This document shows positions 1 to 11,363 of a DNA stretch of 64,000 nucleotides, piece by piece. The position numbers were made by a program, and so were the translations under genes. This DNA comes from Stemphylium vesicarium (Eukaryota > Ascomycota > Dothideomycetes > Pleosporales > Pleosporaceae), in assembly GCA_004380135.1 (NCBI GenBank), contig QXCR01000026.1, forward strand, positions 1 to 64,000, written 5' to 3'. The notes beneath the pieces are model-generated. The model was not told the DNA's origin. It worked only from the letters and a program-made list of their open reading frames with translations, and made no database searches. How positions within the stretch are numbered: position 1 is the first letter of the stretch; each line of letters begins with the position of its first letter.

Positions 1-213
1 CCTTGGCGGTCTGCTGGCAGGGTGGGTGACCATTAGCGAGCTGTACGCACCACAGAAGTAGCCAAGAACACTGCGCTAGAGAGCCACAGAGCTGAGAGCC
101 AGTCGTTAGGGCCACAGACGTAAGGGGCTAGATGCCTAGGAAGCAGAATATACAGGGCATGTCGCACTGCGGTCGATATGTACGAGAAACCTTGAAAAGC
201 TTGCAGCTCTACG

Positions 214-1402
214 CTATTGCTGCGATCTGGGGGGGTGTGTAACAGTTAAGATAGCTTCTATTGAAGGGAGCGAAAGGTTGATCTTTTGCTCCGCTACAAC
301 ACCCATCTGTCTGGCGGCGAACTGTTTCGGCCTTTTGTGGTCGTTTGCGAGAAAGGCGGCCTCGGCGGCTGCGATGGTGTCAAACTCGATAAAGACAGCA
401 CTCATGAGCTTCTCTTTTCCAGCAAGATGAGAGCGCTGTGCTGTCTGGATCTTGGGCAGCAACTCCTTGATCTGGTTCCGGTAAAAGCCAATGGAATCGA
501 CTTTCTTTCCAATCAAAAACTTTGTCTTGTGGGTTGGTCGCAATGCCTTGTCGTAGGTGTCCTTTTCGTTGTTCTTCTTCTGTTGTTGCTTTGTGACTGC
601 TGCTTGGAACTTGGTCTCGCTTGCCTCCAGTTTGGGCACAGTCTTTTCGAGCTCTGCAACATCATCCTCCAGGTCGTCCACGTCGGGTACGAGCCAGATC
701 TGAGAGACCCTGGGGAACATGCCTTGCAGTTTGGCCAAAGATAGAGACTCCTCGGGTACGTCGGTGAAGAGAACGGTTCGTTGAGAGATTCGGCTCGCGT
801 TCCAGGTGGTCAGGCAGTAGGCCTTGCGGACCTTGACGAGGTACAACATCTCCCTGCTGATCAAGAAAAGAACCCAACCGAAAAAGACCCATGCAATCAA
901 TGCGTGAGCAAAGTATCGGACTTCACTCGCAACATTGGAGAAACTGAGAATGTCCAGACCAGATTCAGAGCCTCCACCTGTGGCGTTGACCGAAAAGAGT
1001 ACGGGCCAGGTGATGATGGCACCAACAAACGCCATCAGAGTGAGCATCTTGAGGAAGCGCATGTAGAGGTAGGCATCGAGGGAGTGGTGGTTGAGAACAT
1101 ATTCGTCGCTCATGCTCATGAAGTTCTTTATCCATCCCAGTAACCCTTGACCCGGCGGAGGTGTTTTCTCACTTGAGCCATTGTTAGCAACCTTGACATG
1201 TAATTGCGTCAGGAAAGACGTACTCTTCCAGAAGTTTGTCGTGGAATGTTCGTGGAGCGTAGAGACGCCTTTGGGTGCGACGTAGGATCAAAAACAAGCC
1301 CACGAGAACGACGGCAACGACCAAACTGGGTACTAGAGTCGAGACCAGGGCGGACAGTGACGATGAGCCACCGCCGCGATTGCTGCCTGCGCCTGAGGAC
1401 AT
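214..1402 (-). pseudogene. Truncated CSC1/RSN1-family (DUF221) membrane channel gene
   Basis: Two exons: 1402-1224 and 1171-214 (52-nt intron, donor GTACGT, CTAAC branch point, AAG acceptor), giving 378 residues. The N-terminus has one membrane segment (about residues 18-40), then a linker containing DEYVLNHHSLDAYLYMRF, a second and third segment (about 100-170), and the cytosolic domain (TVLFTDVPEE onward, coiled-coil and Lys/Gln-rich). This order is that of CSC1/RSN1 osmosensitive calcium-permeable channels, normally about 850 residues or more. The reading is lost right after the conserved RQMGV motif: about 20 unrelated residues follow, then a stop at 214. The nine-segment pore domain is absent and nothing like it is readable in bases 1-213. 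So it is a truncated gene, unless an unusually long intron carries it past the window edge. Family assignment is firm; pseudogene status is inference. Confidence 0.7.
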
Positions 1403-2463
1403 GGCGGCGTCGAGGGTGTAGGTGAGAATAGGTTGCAGGAGCGCAAGTTACGGTGTTTGCGACGCTGCGGTTCCAGCTCTCTCCTATGTAGTAGCTGCAC
1501 CTGCCACGGCATTCACCAAGGGCGCTTGCATCATAGCAAGCCCAAACTCTGGAACGCGTCCATCAACGACCCAATGTCATAGTACATGGCCCGGCACAGG
1601 AGTTCCGACTAGTCGCCCGGCAGGTGGTCCAAGCCTCGCATACATTCTGAACCAGGAGAAAGTGCAGTGAGGGCGGAGTCTAGAGCGACGCATGGTGAGA
1701 GGCGGGCTGCGACTCGCCTAGGCGCATCGGTTACGTCGTCCCAAGACGGTAGCGTGGCACTTGGTGAGGCTTGCGGGGATGCGCTCTAGACAGTTATGCG
1801 GGGACCAATTGCCTGTGTCGTCATTTGCACATCCCCAAACGCGACCAAATTTCGCCAAAACAGGGCAGTCGAGTTCAACAAACGCTGCCGGGCAACGAAC
1901 TGTCCTTGCTTTTGCTGGCTGCTGAGTGGCGTGTGCCGTGTGCCGTGTGAACCGATCGGCTTTTCCCGAGTCGCAGCAGCATGCATGGCAATGTGAAGGG
2001 GTGCGTGCCACGACGTCAAATGCCAAAAAGATAAGAAATGCAATATGTGAAGAGGTGACGCGGGAACTAATTTCTCACACACAGTGAATTTCTGCTCAAA
2101 AGGTTATGGCGCAGTCACTAAGCCACACTAAATCGATCTCCCAGATCGTCAACGCCTGCTGGGATGCGCCACGCCTCTGATCCCATCCTTTGATCCACCG
2201 GTTGGGTGGGTCTCCGGCCATGCTTGACAGACCGGGCGCGTGAGCCACAGGGGCAGCAACCTTATTCCATACATGCATCCCATTGTAAGTCGAGGAGCCA
2301 CAATGTGTCATCAATGTCAAGTCGCCGTCTTCGCATGCAGAAGTTTGTGAAACATGGAGAACTGGCAAGTCACAGTCAATGTGTGTCTGGAATGATGTCA
2401 TGATACAGTCAATACTACAATACACCGCCGTCGTGCCAACTCACGCCGCAGTCCAACCAAATT
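1403..2463. other. Intergenic, no gene recognised
   Basis: Only short overlapping open frames with no domain, signal peptide or splice pattern. It holds the 5' flank of the truncated channel gene and the 3' flank of the SRP receptor gene. Confidence 0.5.
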
Positions 2464-4540
2464 CTAGCTCATGAGCAGTCTAGTCACAGCGCCGACGTTG
2501 AGCGTCCTCAAATCACTGTAATGTTGCCCCGTACCCAAGAAGACGACCGGAATACCCGTCGCGTGCACCATGGACACCAGTGTCCCCACCATGTCACCCA
2601 CAGTATCGCATTTGGAAATGACAAAGCCATCGAGATTCCTGCCCGCGCCAAAGGAGGCATTGAAGTTTCGCGCCTGGGCGACGGAATCTGTGCCGACTAG
2701 CGCTTCACCCACCATGAGGATCTTGTCAGGGTTGGCCAGTTTGCCGAATTTCTCCAGCGAAGACATGAGACGCTGATCATTGTGACGGCGACCGGCCGTG
2801 TCGATGAGCACCACGTTGAAGTTATTCTTTGAAGCGAAAGTTACAGCGTCCGCGGCAATGTTTGCGGCGTCTTTGCCGTAGCCCTTTTCGAACAGATCGA
2901 CTTGGCCGCCTTCTCTTTGAGATAGTTCCTTCAACCGATCGACGTGTACACGTAGTTGCTCGACAGCACCAGAACGGAAAGTATCGGCCGCTGCGATGAG
3001 AACACGGTGGTGATTTTGCAGCAGGAAAAACGCAATCTTGGACAGGTTTGTTGACTTTCCCACGCCGTTCACACCGACAATTGAGAGAACGTAGGGGCGG
3101 TCGGTTGTAGAGTTTGTGTGTTGGATTTCGCGGAGTAGGTCGAGGGAAGATGTGGGGGTGAGTATCTTGGTGAGGGCCTTTTCCATTGAGGACTTTAGTG
3201 TTGTCTCGATGGCTGTGGATATGCTGTTAGTATGAGGTTTGTGGAAAGTAGAGACAAGATTGACTGACTAGTAAAGTTGGGTGTCTTCATGCCCACCAGA
3301 TCACGCTCCACACTGTCGCATAACCGTACTGCGGCCTCGAGCGCGACGTTCTTGCGCAGCAAATGTTGCTCCATACCCTTGAGGGGCTTCGCCAGGTCTT
3401 CTTTGGTCAACATCTTGCCGCCAACAACATTCCTGAACAGTCCACCGATTGCGCCCAAACTCGAGCCGACAAGGCCGCTGGACGCAGCAGGCAATTCTTT
3501 CTCCTTCTTCGCATTCTGAGCCGCAATGATGGCGTCCATCTCGTCGTCCAGGTCCTTGAGCACAAACTCGCCCTTGTTTGTCTTGCGGCCCCAGGTCTCC
3601 TGCTTGATTTCTTCCAAGGCTTCGCCGCCCGATGCACCACCTTGTATGTCTGATTGCGAGTAGTCGAGAATTGAGTCATCCTGTTCCTCTGCGCCAAACT
3701 CACCCCACACCCTCCCCTTCTTCGCGGAACCCTTGCCCTTCTTTTTCGCAGATGCCTCGTCGCCCGAGGATACTGGCGCAGAGCTGAATGCCGAGGCCTT
3801 CTTCTTGTCTCTCCGCGACATCTTTCCTCCAAACGGCCTCGCCTTTCCTGTGAGCAATTGACTCTGTGCTGGTGTAGTCGGCCTCGAGGTGTCGGGTGTA
3901 GGCACTGGTGTTGAGTCGGCGCTTGTATCGTACAGAGGTCGCTGGACTTTTTGGAGGGCGGCTGGTTTCGGGGCGGTCTCGTCGGCGCTGTCATTGTCTG
4001 TACTCGATTCGGGAGTGGTGAGTTTGATGCTGGGGGCGCCAGAGTCGCTCGCGCCTTCCAACTCGTGCATCTGGCGATCAAAGTAGGAGCCAAACTTGTC
4101 GCAGTTCAACGCGCTGCCATTTTGCGCCTTCAACTTGTCGCCGTAAAGGCCGACGAATAGCGCGCGCACATTATCGAGAAGTTTGTCTACCCATGTGAGG
4201 TGCACGAGACTTTGATATACTGCCTAGGCTACAATTAGTGATTGCTCGTATTTGAACCGCAATGCGCCATGCTTCCGTCGCAGTCGCCCCTCTCAACGTG
4301 AGACACTGTAAAACATACCACGAATATAAGCCCCGCTTCCTTTGCTGCTGACCACTTGAGCGTATAGCCCTCTTTCCTGTATGTGGGTTTTGAGCCGGCA
4401 TCTTCGGACTGGGGTTGTATGCGCTCCTCGATGAATACGTCTCGTATTAAGCTGTTGATGACATTGGCGCCGACGGGGACATAGGTGCGCGACCACAGTA
4501 CAACGCCCGATGTGGTTAAAATCTCAAAGGTATCTAACAT
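2464..4540 (-). CDS. SRP101: Signal recognition particle receptor subunit alpha (docking protein)
   Basis: Three exons: 4540-4319, 4223-3269, 3212-2464, with introns of 95 and 56 nt (donors GTATGT and GTCAGT; the second has a TACTAAC branch point). Product 641 residues. The N-terminus MLDTFEILTTSGVVLWSR begins an SRX (longin-like) domain that binds the beta subunit. A charged Lys/Ser-rich linker follows, then the NG domain: a helical bundle, P-loop GVNGVGKST (about 439-447), DTAGR (about 530) and SKCD in place of the usual TKxD (about 592). This GTPase pairs with SRP54 to hand ribosome-nascent chains to the ER translocon. The start is at MLDTF because the upstream in-frame residues are low-complexity and non-conserved. 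It lies head to head with YIF1, 286 bp apart. Confidence 0.93.
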
Positions 4541-4826
4541 GGCGACGGCGGACGGCGAGTGAAGGTTCGTGGTGGGCGGCGTGGTGGTGCGGGCAATGGG
4601 CGGGCTTATGACGAACGGCCGTGCGCGCCTCTTGCCAGATGGTCGGAATTCGGAGGTGCCTGGTGCCATGATCAACCACGGCAGCAGCTGAAGCTCAAGG
4701 CAGAAATTCACCAACCACGCAATCTGTCCAATTGATTCCGCCAGGCAGTCGTCGCCTCATATCGTCTTCGGTGCCGCGTCCCTCCAATACTGTTACAACA
4801 CTGTCCAGCCATCTTCAAGCGCAAAC
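4541..4826. promoter_or_regulatory. Shared divergent promoter region of SRP receptor alpha and YIF1
   Basis: 286 bp separate two start codons pointing away from each other. Both products act in the early secretory pathway. No individual factor site is claimed. Confidence 0.5.
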
Positions 4827-5952
4827 ATGCAGCGCCCCAATTACAACAACCCTCCACCTGCGCATTCACCACCCCGTACGTTCACCCGCGAAATATCTAT
4901 ATCGGCCTTCTTTGCGTTAGTAAATATTGACTGACTCCTCCAGTTCACCACCCAATCCCCCAACACGTCTCTACCGTTCCCCAACTGCGGTCACCTCCTC
5001 CCCCGCAGCCCCCGTCGCAACCACAGAGCGGATATGGATACGGCCAACAGGGCGGCGGCATGCCTCCTCAGCAGGGTGGATACAACATGCACCCGTCGTT
5101 TGGCGGCTTCATCAATGAGCCTACGGCGCAATTAGGTTTCCAGATGGGAAAGAGCGCAGTGGACGCGGGACAACACTATGTTGAACAGAATGTAAGCACC
5201 ATCAGACGCGCAGTGAGGAGTGAAGACTAATCCTTCCACAGTTTGGACGCATCGTCTCCGTCTCCGCCCTAAAACACTACTTCAACGTCACCAATTCGTA
5301 CGTCCTGACCAAACTACGCATCATTCTCATCCCATGGTGGCATCGACCATGGTCCCGCCAGCAACGCAACGGCCCTGATGCTGCCGCCTCGGCTGCGTTG
5401 CTGTACCAACCACCCCGCGAGGATGTCAACTCGCCAGACATGTACATTCCGACAATGGCTTTAGTCACGTATATCCTACTTTCCACATTGTTGGCCGGAT
5501 TGAGGGGCGCTTTCCACCCGGAGCTGCTGGGCTACACCGCGACCCTCGCAATTTCCGTCACCCTACTTGAGATCCTCATCATCCGGACAGGCACCTTCCT
5601 CCTCGCTATTAGCAGCTCTTCACAGCTCCTCGATCTCGTCGCATACAGCGGCTACAAGTTCGTCCACGTCATCGTGTCTCTGCTCCTATCACACTTCACT
5701 TCCTGGATTGGATTCGGTGGCTCATGGGTGAGCTGGGTCATTTTCCTGTACTGCTTCAACGCGAACGCTTTCTTCTTATTGAGGAGCCTGAGATACGTGC
5801 TCCTTCCCGACCAGAGTGGGCAAGCCAACTTCAGCAGCGCAGGTGTCGATTTGACCGTGAACAAGAGCCAGAGGAATAGGAGGACACAATTTTTGTTCGT
5901 GTACAGCTACGTGGTTCAATTCGGCTTCATGGTGTGGCTGAGCAAGGTATGA
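4827..5952 (+). CDS. YIF1: YIF1-family ER-Golgi membrane protein
   Basis: Three exons: 4827-4875, 4944-5191, 5242-5952, with introns of 68 and 50 nt and donors GTACGT and GTAAGC. Product 335 residues. The N-terminal third is cytosolic and rich in Pro, Gln and Gly (QSGYGYGQQGGGMPPQQGGY). It is followed by the family signature NEPTAQLGFQMGKSAVDAGQHYVEQNFGR, written here split: NEPTAQLGFQMGKSAV then DAGQHYVEQNFGR. Five hydrophobic segments fill the C-terminal half (about 205-335). YIF1 partners YIP1 and Ypt GTPases in COPII vesicle budding and fusion between ER and Golgi. The small first exon ending in a split codon is supported by frame continuity through both introns. Confidence 0.92.
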
Positions 5953-6492
5953 TTGAGTGGCCCAAAGTAGGCAGCAAAAACGAAAAAAGTAGACATTTGG
6001 ATTGAGCAGTCTGCGCTGGCTCCGTCCATCCCGCACCTCGGATCTGAGTGCATACAGTCGATCATGAGTTATAGGACGAAAATGAGAGTCATCTAGGTAT
6101 ACATCAATCGTGTACATATAGATACGAGCGTTGAATACTAGCAATATCCTCCTAGCGAGCTCATGCGTCCGGGTAAAATTACACCTAGGATGTACTGAGC
6201 AGGACAAATATCATAAGCACGATGTTCCAGCTCACATGATCCAACAAGCGAATTTCGGATCTTCCACTATCGCTACTTCCTTGTCCAGCTTTCTCACCAA
6301 ATTATACCTGCCAATGTCCAAGCACGACAGCAAGACGAGGCCGCGTACCCATTGCGATACCAAAGTGTGCTTGTATTCGCCGAGAATTTTTCGCTAAGAA
6401 GAATCATTCTGCGCCACTGATACTCGTTTCTGACTTGCCAGTCACTGGTGTTGATGCAGCCTCGTGTAGGACGGGGCGGCTTCTGACGTGAG

Positions 6493-6525
<33 letters not shown>

Positions 6526-6956
6526 TTCTTTTCAAACTTCCAAACAGTGGGGTTCAACTGAAGGGATTCAAGCTAGGGGCTCGGTTCGCGAATGGTGTCT
6601 GCTCTCGCCCGAAATGACGCGGGTGAGGCTTGCCTTTAGCCACCTAGGTAGTGGTGAAAGGCAAGAGTCAGCCTTGCGCTACAAGCAACGCCGCCCATAC
6701 AGCACAACAGTTTGTTGTGTTGCATATCGATGCAGTCAGCTTGTGTGTTCCCACGTTAATTCTCCGGTCGGTGTTCTTATCTCAGATGGCGGGCCGGGTG
6801 ATGACTGCGGGGGGGGGGGCTACTTCTAGGGTTCGTTCCTTCCTGTACGCCTTTAGCTGCCTACATTGCAACAACAACTATCACGCCTTCCTCGACCAAA
6901 GCATATTTGCAACATAAAACAACATCTTATGGATCGACAACACAGTCCAAGGACTG
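5953..6956. other. Intergenic with long C and G homopolymers
   Basis: No gene recognised. It contains a run of 33 C (6493-6525) and a run of 11 G (6809-6819). Apparent ORFs across these runs are poly-Pro or poly-Gly artefacts. Confidence 0.5.
6493..6525. repeat. Poly-C homopolymer, 33 bases
   Basis: An uninterrupted run of C bounded by GTGAG on the left and TTCTTTTC on the right. The true length is uncertain because assemblers and polymerases slip on such runs. Confidence 0.9.
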
Positions 6957-9436
6957 ATGTCAGTGTCGGCTCGAATCTTCCGCGCCACACTGAGCGATGA
7001 ACCGTACTCGTCAAGTCTTCGCGCTTCAGGGCATCACGCCCCTGCCTCGAGCGACAGAGATCCACAACAATTCGAAAGTGCATCCACGGCTGGCATAGAA
7101 GATGACCATGAGAGACAAGCTCTATCTCCTGCCAACATGTCGACACCTTCAAGCACATTGAATGACGTGCATCTATCCCAATTGCCTGTTTCGAAGCGCA
7201 ACGCCTGTCACATTGCGTTTTGGAAGACTGTAGCGATGATCACTGGCTTTCTGTTCGCAGGTGAGATACTTCTCGAGCATCACCTCGGTGTTACTAATCG
7301 CTTCCAAGCTCTTCTCTCCGCGCTGGGACACTATCTGCTGGTTCGAAATTTAGACAGAAAGTTCGTGGTCAACAGTCATCTTACGCAGTCACAAGCCTCG
7401 GCAATCTCTATACTATTGACCACAATCTTTAAAGCTTCCCTAACGGCTAGTATGGGCATCTGTTTTGCGCAACATCTTTGGCTTATCCTACGGGGAAGTC
7501 CGATGGCGCTTTCTACAGTAGAGAAGCTCTTCGTCATCCGTACTAATTTAATAGCGCTAGGGGACCCACGATCATTCTGGAGAGCGCCCCTGCTGTTTTC
7601 GATAGCTTCTTTGGTCTGGTGTCTTGGTATTGCCATGGTCTACCCCCCTAGTGCGCTCAGCGTAACAGTAGTAGAACACAAATACACGGAAAAGCGCAAC
7701 ATTTCGATAATGAATCCACCGATACCTAATGATATAGATTTTGTAGGAGGCGACAAATTCCCTACACTGGGCTATAGTAGCATAATGGAAACAACTAATG
7801 GTACGTTAGATCCTTACTATGAATACAAGCTGCCTTGGGTGTCATAATTAATCGTTTGTATAGTTGGTGGGTCTAGTAAAGCGGATATGCATGTTGTCTC
7901 TGAGGACCGGATTTTTAATTATTCGTATATTGGTTCACCCCGGCCTAAGTCATCTGAGCCAGTGCTAACTTTGATAGGGGCCCTATCCCGGCTTTGAGAA
8001 TTATCGCGCAGTCAATGATAAGAATCAATGACACGTTCTTGCTACAGGAGCCCCCGGGCGAAAATGCAACATACAATTTGTGCTTCCACGGGCCTCGATT
8101 CCGATGCAATACTGAAAGGTACAACAATACTGTCCGCTTGAATGTTGACTCTGGGGAAGATCAAATCCTGTCTACGTTGAAGTTTGTGTCACAATGGGAA
8201 CCGGAAAGCCTGCTATATTCGGTCATGCGATATGAAATTGGCAACTTCTTTGCGCGGCGCGATGCAGACAACCATACAAACTGGGAGGCGCGTGTGACGA
8301 CTAATGCGCAGATCTGTGAGGCACATTCTGTGCTCTACAATGTCAGCGTCAAGTTCCCACGTGGGGTCCAGGAGCTCCAGTACTCCTTGGGGGAGATGAA
8401 AAAACTTCCAACAATTCGAGAATTGGCGGAAGGCAGGAGTGCACCTGGAACGGATACCGGAATATGGCTGGAGCTTCCATCAGAGTCACAAGCAATCGAA
8501 GACTGGTTGCGAACAGTTAAGAATGCATTCCCGCTGTCGAATCACTGGGCTTTGTTGGACTCCGTGGGATACCTTCTAAATTCTACTTGGGTTACAAGGT
8601 TGAAAGCTTGGTTTGAATTCGAAAAGCCATACTGTCACCAAACGGAGGGATCAACGGATTCCCTGGTAGTATGGGATTGTGGAGACTGGAATCATTCTCT
8701 CTATCTGTACCCCGAAATCGATAACAAACCCAGTAAGATCAAAACCTCAATTTGACGATCCGCCTAAGTTGACCGGTGCGTAGTATTGTCAGGTACGATT
8801 CCCATACGGACAGACCGGCTAAAAAGGAAGCACTTCCTCTATCTTTCACCCCCCTCCCCTCTGGTATGATTTGTTGAAGCTGACCTATTAGCAGAAGATG
8901 TTTTGCAGGGTTCGATTTTTCAAACCAATCGATTCAATCTATCGCTTGATCCCGACAGCTACGATCCACGGTACGATGTAGATCTTAGTGAAGAGGTTCT
9001 TAATGACGTCCTGACCCGAACCATGTTCTCTGCCATTTCGCTAGGCACCTGGCGGGATATGGTACCTGTCACGATGACACGGTACCGCAGCACATTCACC
9101 CTCTCCGACCCGCTGAACCTCATCCTCCCTTACACCATCTGCCTAGCCACAGCTGCCATCTTCGCTGCCATCTCTATTTGGTCTCTCTGGCGCAACGGCA
9201 CCACAGCCGCCGACGGTGGTTTCCTGCAGGTCTTGATAGCGACAAGGGGCAATACGGAAATGAGCCGACGGCTTCTGGACGAAGGAGTTGAGGCTATAGA
9301 AGACATGTCAAAAGAGCTGGAGGAGCTAAAGGTTCGGTACGGTGAGATGATTGACGAAGATAGCTTAGGGACTGGTGAGAGGCGTCTAGGATTTGAAACA
9401 GCGGAGGAGACCATTTCACTAAGAAAGAGGAAGTGA
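6957..9436 (+). CDS. Orphan multi-pass membrane protein with large N-glycosylated ectodomain
   Basis: Four exons by frame continuity: 6957-7800, 7864-7924, 7978-8732, 8895-9436 (introns 63, 53, 162 nt; the second has a GCTAAC branch point and TAG acceptor). Product about 733 residues. Hydrophobic stretches lie near residues 82-100, 150-190 and 210-235. A long segment with many NxS/T sequons and paired Cys follows, then one strong membrane segment (LPYTICLATAAIFAAISIW) and a C-terminal tail with NGTTAADGGFLQVLIATRG and a coiled coil. I recall similar Pezizomycotina proteins carrying the label 'formylmethionine deformylase-like', but I see no deformylase motif here. Function unknown. The 162-nt third intron is the least certain junction. 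Confidence 0.7.
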
Positions 9437-9729
9437 AGCGATCGCCAGAGGGCAGAAGAGAATGGAAGAAGGGAATGCTCGGATGGGATGTTCACAAAGT
9501 AGACAGACGAGTCTTTGTGAGCAAGCCTAGATATGGGAGAGATGCACACGTGAATATATGACTGATGCGGTCTAGAAATTTGTATCGTCTTAATCCATGA
9601 TATGATAGCAGCGTATTCAATAACATTACTACGAATCGAACGTGGAATTGGCCATCTTCCGTCTATCAGCCCACGCCCCTCCTTCTCCATCCTCAAAACG
9701 AACTCTCAACGACGACGGGCGCAAGCAAC

Positions 9730-10040
9730 ATGAACTCCTCGAGACGGCGGTCCGTAGTCGGAATGACTCTGGAAATCCGCATTTGGGTGGTGGCCTACGT
9801 ACTTGCTTGCCAAGTGCTAGCCCAACTTCCAAGCACCTTGGGACAGCCCTTGACAATTGGCGGAAGCAGCCGTACGTACGACTACAAAGGGGCACTACGG
9901 CCCGACTTCTTCCTCTTTCCTTGTTTTGTTTTACACACAACCTAACGCCGATTCCCCCAGCTGAGTGTGGGCATAGCTGGGAATCTCATTCCTCCCCAAC
10001 GTACATGACCCGAGGTAACACGTTGCGCCAAGCATGTTGA
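9730..10040 (+). CDS. Possible small secreted protein (two exons)
   Basis: Exons 9730-9871 and 9961-10040 join in frame across an 89-nt intron with donor GTACGT, a CCTAAC branch point and a polypyrimidine-CCCCAG acceptor. Product 73 residues: a basic start, a hydrophobic stretch (IWVVAYVLACQVLAQ) that could be a signal peptide, then a short polar tail with two cysteines. There is no family match I recognise. The textbook intron is the main support; the short length argues for caution. Confidence 0.3.
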
Positions 10041-10597
10041 TCTGCCCACATCCTGGCGGGGAAAAGCAAATTCTCCAATTCCCCAACTTCGTAGATACCT
10101 TGCATTGTAAAGTGCCGAGGAAGGAGTTTTTATATTGCGGTGGCTTCAGTCCCGAGGTTCGATTTCTTCGCGATAGTGAAGGCCTGGTTGGGATTGTTGT
10201 CTTGTGGCGTCGAGGCAGATGTGCAACATGCACATGCCGAGATCATATGGGCATTTTGTAGATCATAAGGGTGTGAGGCGTAAACGTCATGCTTCGTTCT
10301 GTGTCAGTCCCTTCCAGGGAGATGGGATCGCTCCGTCAGCTGTACCAATTACCAGCACATCCCGCGAACTAGCAAGGGCATGGTGGCGCCTTTTGTTTTC
10401 GCTTTTCTCTGACCCATGTATCAAATGATCGGTGAGTATTTTCCCTCACTGGAGCTTTGGCGTAATGTCTTTCTGTCGGGCTCGAGAGTTGGAAGCCATG
10501 TCTGCCCAACGTATTTGGGGACCCGAATGTTCGTCGTAGCCCTCCAAGGCATGAGCGTAGCAGCCAGGTGACATGGGCACTGGCGAGAGTCTCTCAA
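10041..10597. other. Intergenic, no gene recognised
   Basis: Only short out-of-frame ORFs are seen between a possible small secreted gene and the 3' end of the Cys-module gene. Confidence 0.4.
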
Positions 10598-11266
10598 TCA
10601 TACTCCATAGCTCCTGCGAAGAATGCCCCACTCGGTGTCGAAATATCGCCCGAAGCTTCGAATCTCGCACATGCGGTTGAAACACTTTTGGCAAAGCTGT
10701 TTCCTGAACCTTGTTCTTTCGCACCTTCCGTCTCTTCTTGGGTCCTTTTCCCAACTAGGGTCTGGTCGCCCGTGTTGGTCGAGCGGTCCAACTTTCCAGT
10801 TGGCGTCGATTGGCCTCCTCAGCCTTGGATCTTCAAATGCGCATGGGAATCCAAGGCGGTCGCCGTCGAACTGCTCAAGCCAGAGACATGCTTGCTCTTT
10901 TGCCTTGCGAAAGCATCGTGCGCAAAGCTGCCCGCGAAAGCGCACTGTGCCACATATGCGCGGGTCCTTTGGGTTGAATTCGCGACGCCATGCTTGGAAG
11001 CGGTAATCGGGGTCTTTGCAAGCGCATAGGAATGACCAGCCTTTCCTGATGCGCTCTGCGTTGTCGCGTTCGAGTTGGCGCATGTATGCGTCGATGAGAC
11101 GTTTGATGGCTCGTGTGTCTGGTTGTTCTTCTGACAGCTTGTGGAGCATATCAAAGCTCATGTTCTTGCACCATGAACAAATATCTGGTCCAGGTTCCTT
11201 CCCTTCTGGACATGAGTCACAAGCAGTGCCAAAAGCGCAGTGGGGCTTTGGGGGCGGTGCTAGCAT
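10598..11266 (-). CDS. Cys-module protein, two-module form (unknown function)
   Basis: Single exon, 222 residues, no signal peptide or membrane segment. An N-terminal knuckle (CAFGTAC ... CSWC) is followed by two copies of a module. Copy 1 starts FLCACKDPDYRFQAW and ends CGTVRFRGQLCARCF. Copy 2 starts FPCAFEDPRLRR and ends CERTRFRKQLCQKCF. Both end in C-x9-C-x2-C-F. Such spaced cysteines usually bind zinc, but I do not recognise a named family. The next gene, on the same strand, encodes a shorter relative, so the two are tandem duplicates. No intron is needed to keep the frame open. Confidence 0.65.
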   Translation of the reverse strand: MLAPPPKPHCAFGTACDSCPEGKEPGPDICSWCKNMSFDMLHKLSEEQPDTRAIKRLIDAYMRQLERDNAERIRKGWSFLCACKDPDYRFQAWRREFNPKDPRICGTVRFRGQLCARCFRKAKEQACLWLEQFDGDRLGFPCAFEDPRLRRPIDANWKVGPLDQHGRPDPSWEKDPRRDGRCERTRFRKQLCQKCFNRMCEIRSFGRYFDTEWGILRRSYGV

Positions 11267-11363
11267 GACAAGCAGTCGTACAGTGATGAATCTTATAATA
11301 TTAGCAATGATAACACCATGGACAGGCTTACTTACCAGACAAGCCTTACTATTATGTCCGGCC

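Noticed and set aside
6294..6829. Open frames with poly-Pro or poly-Gly runs
   Set aside because: Produced by the C33 homopolymer, which is open in all frames.
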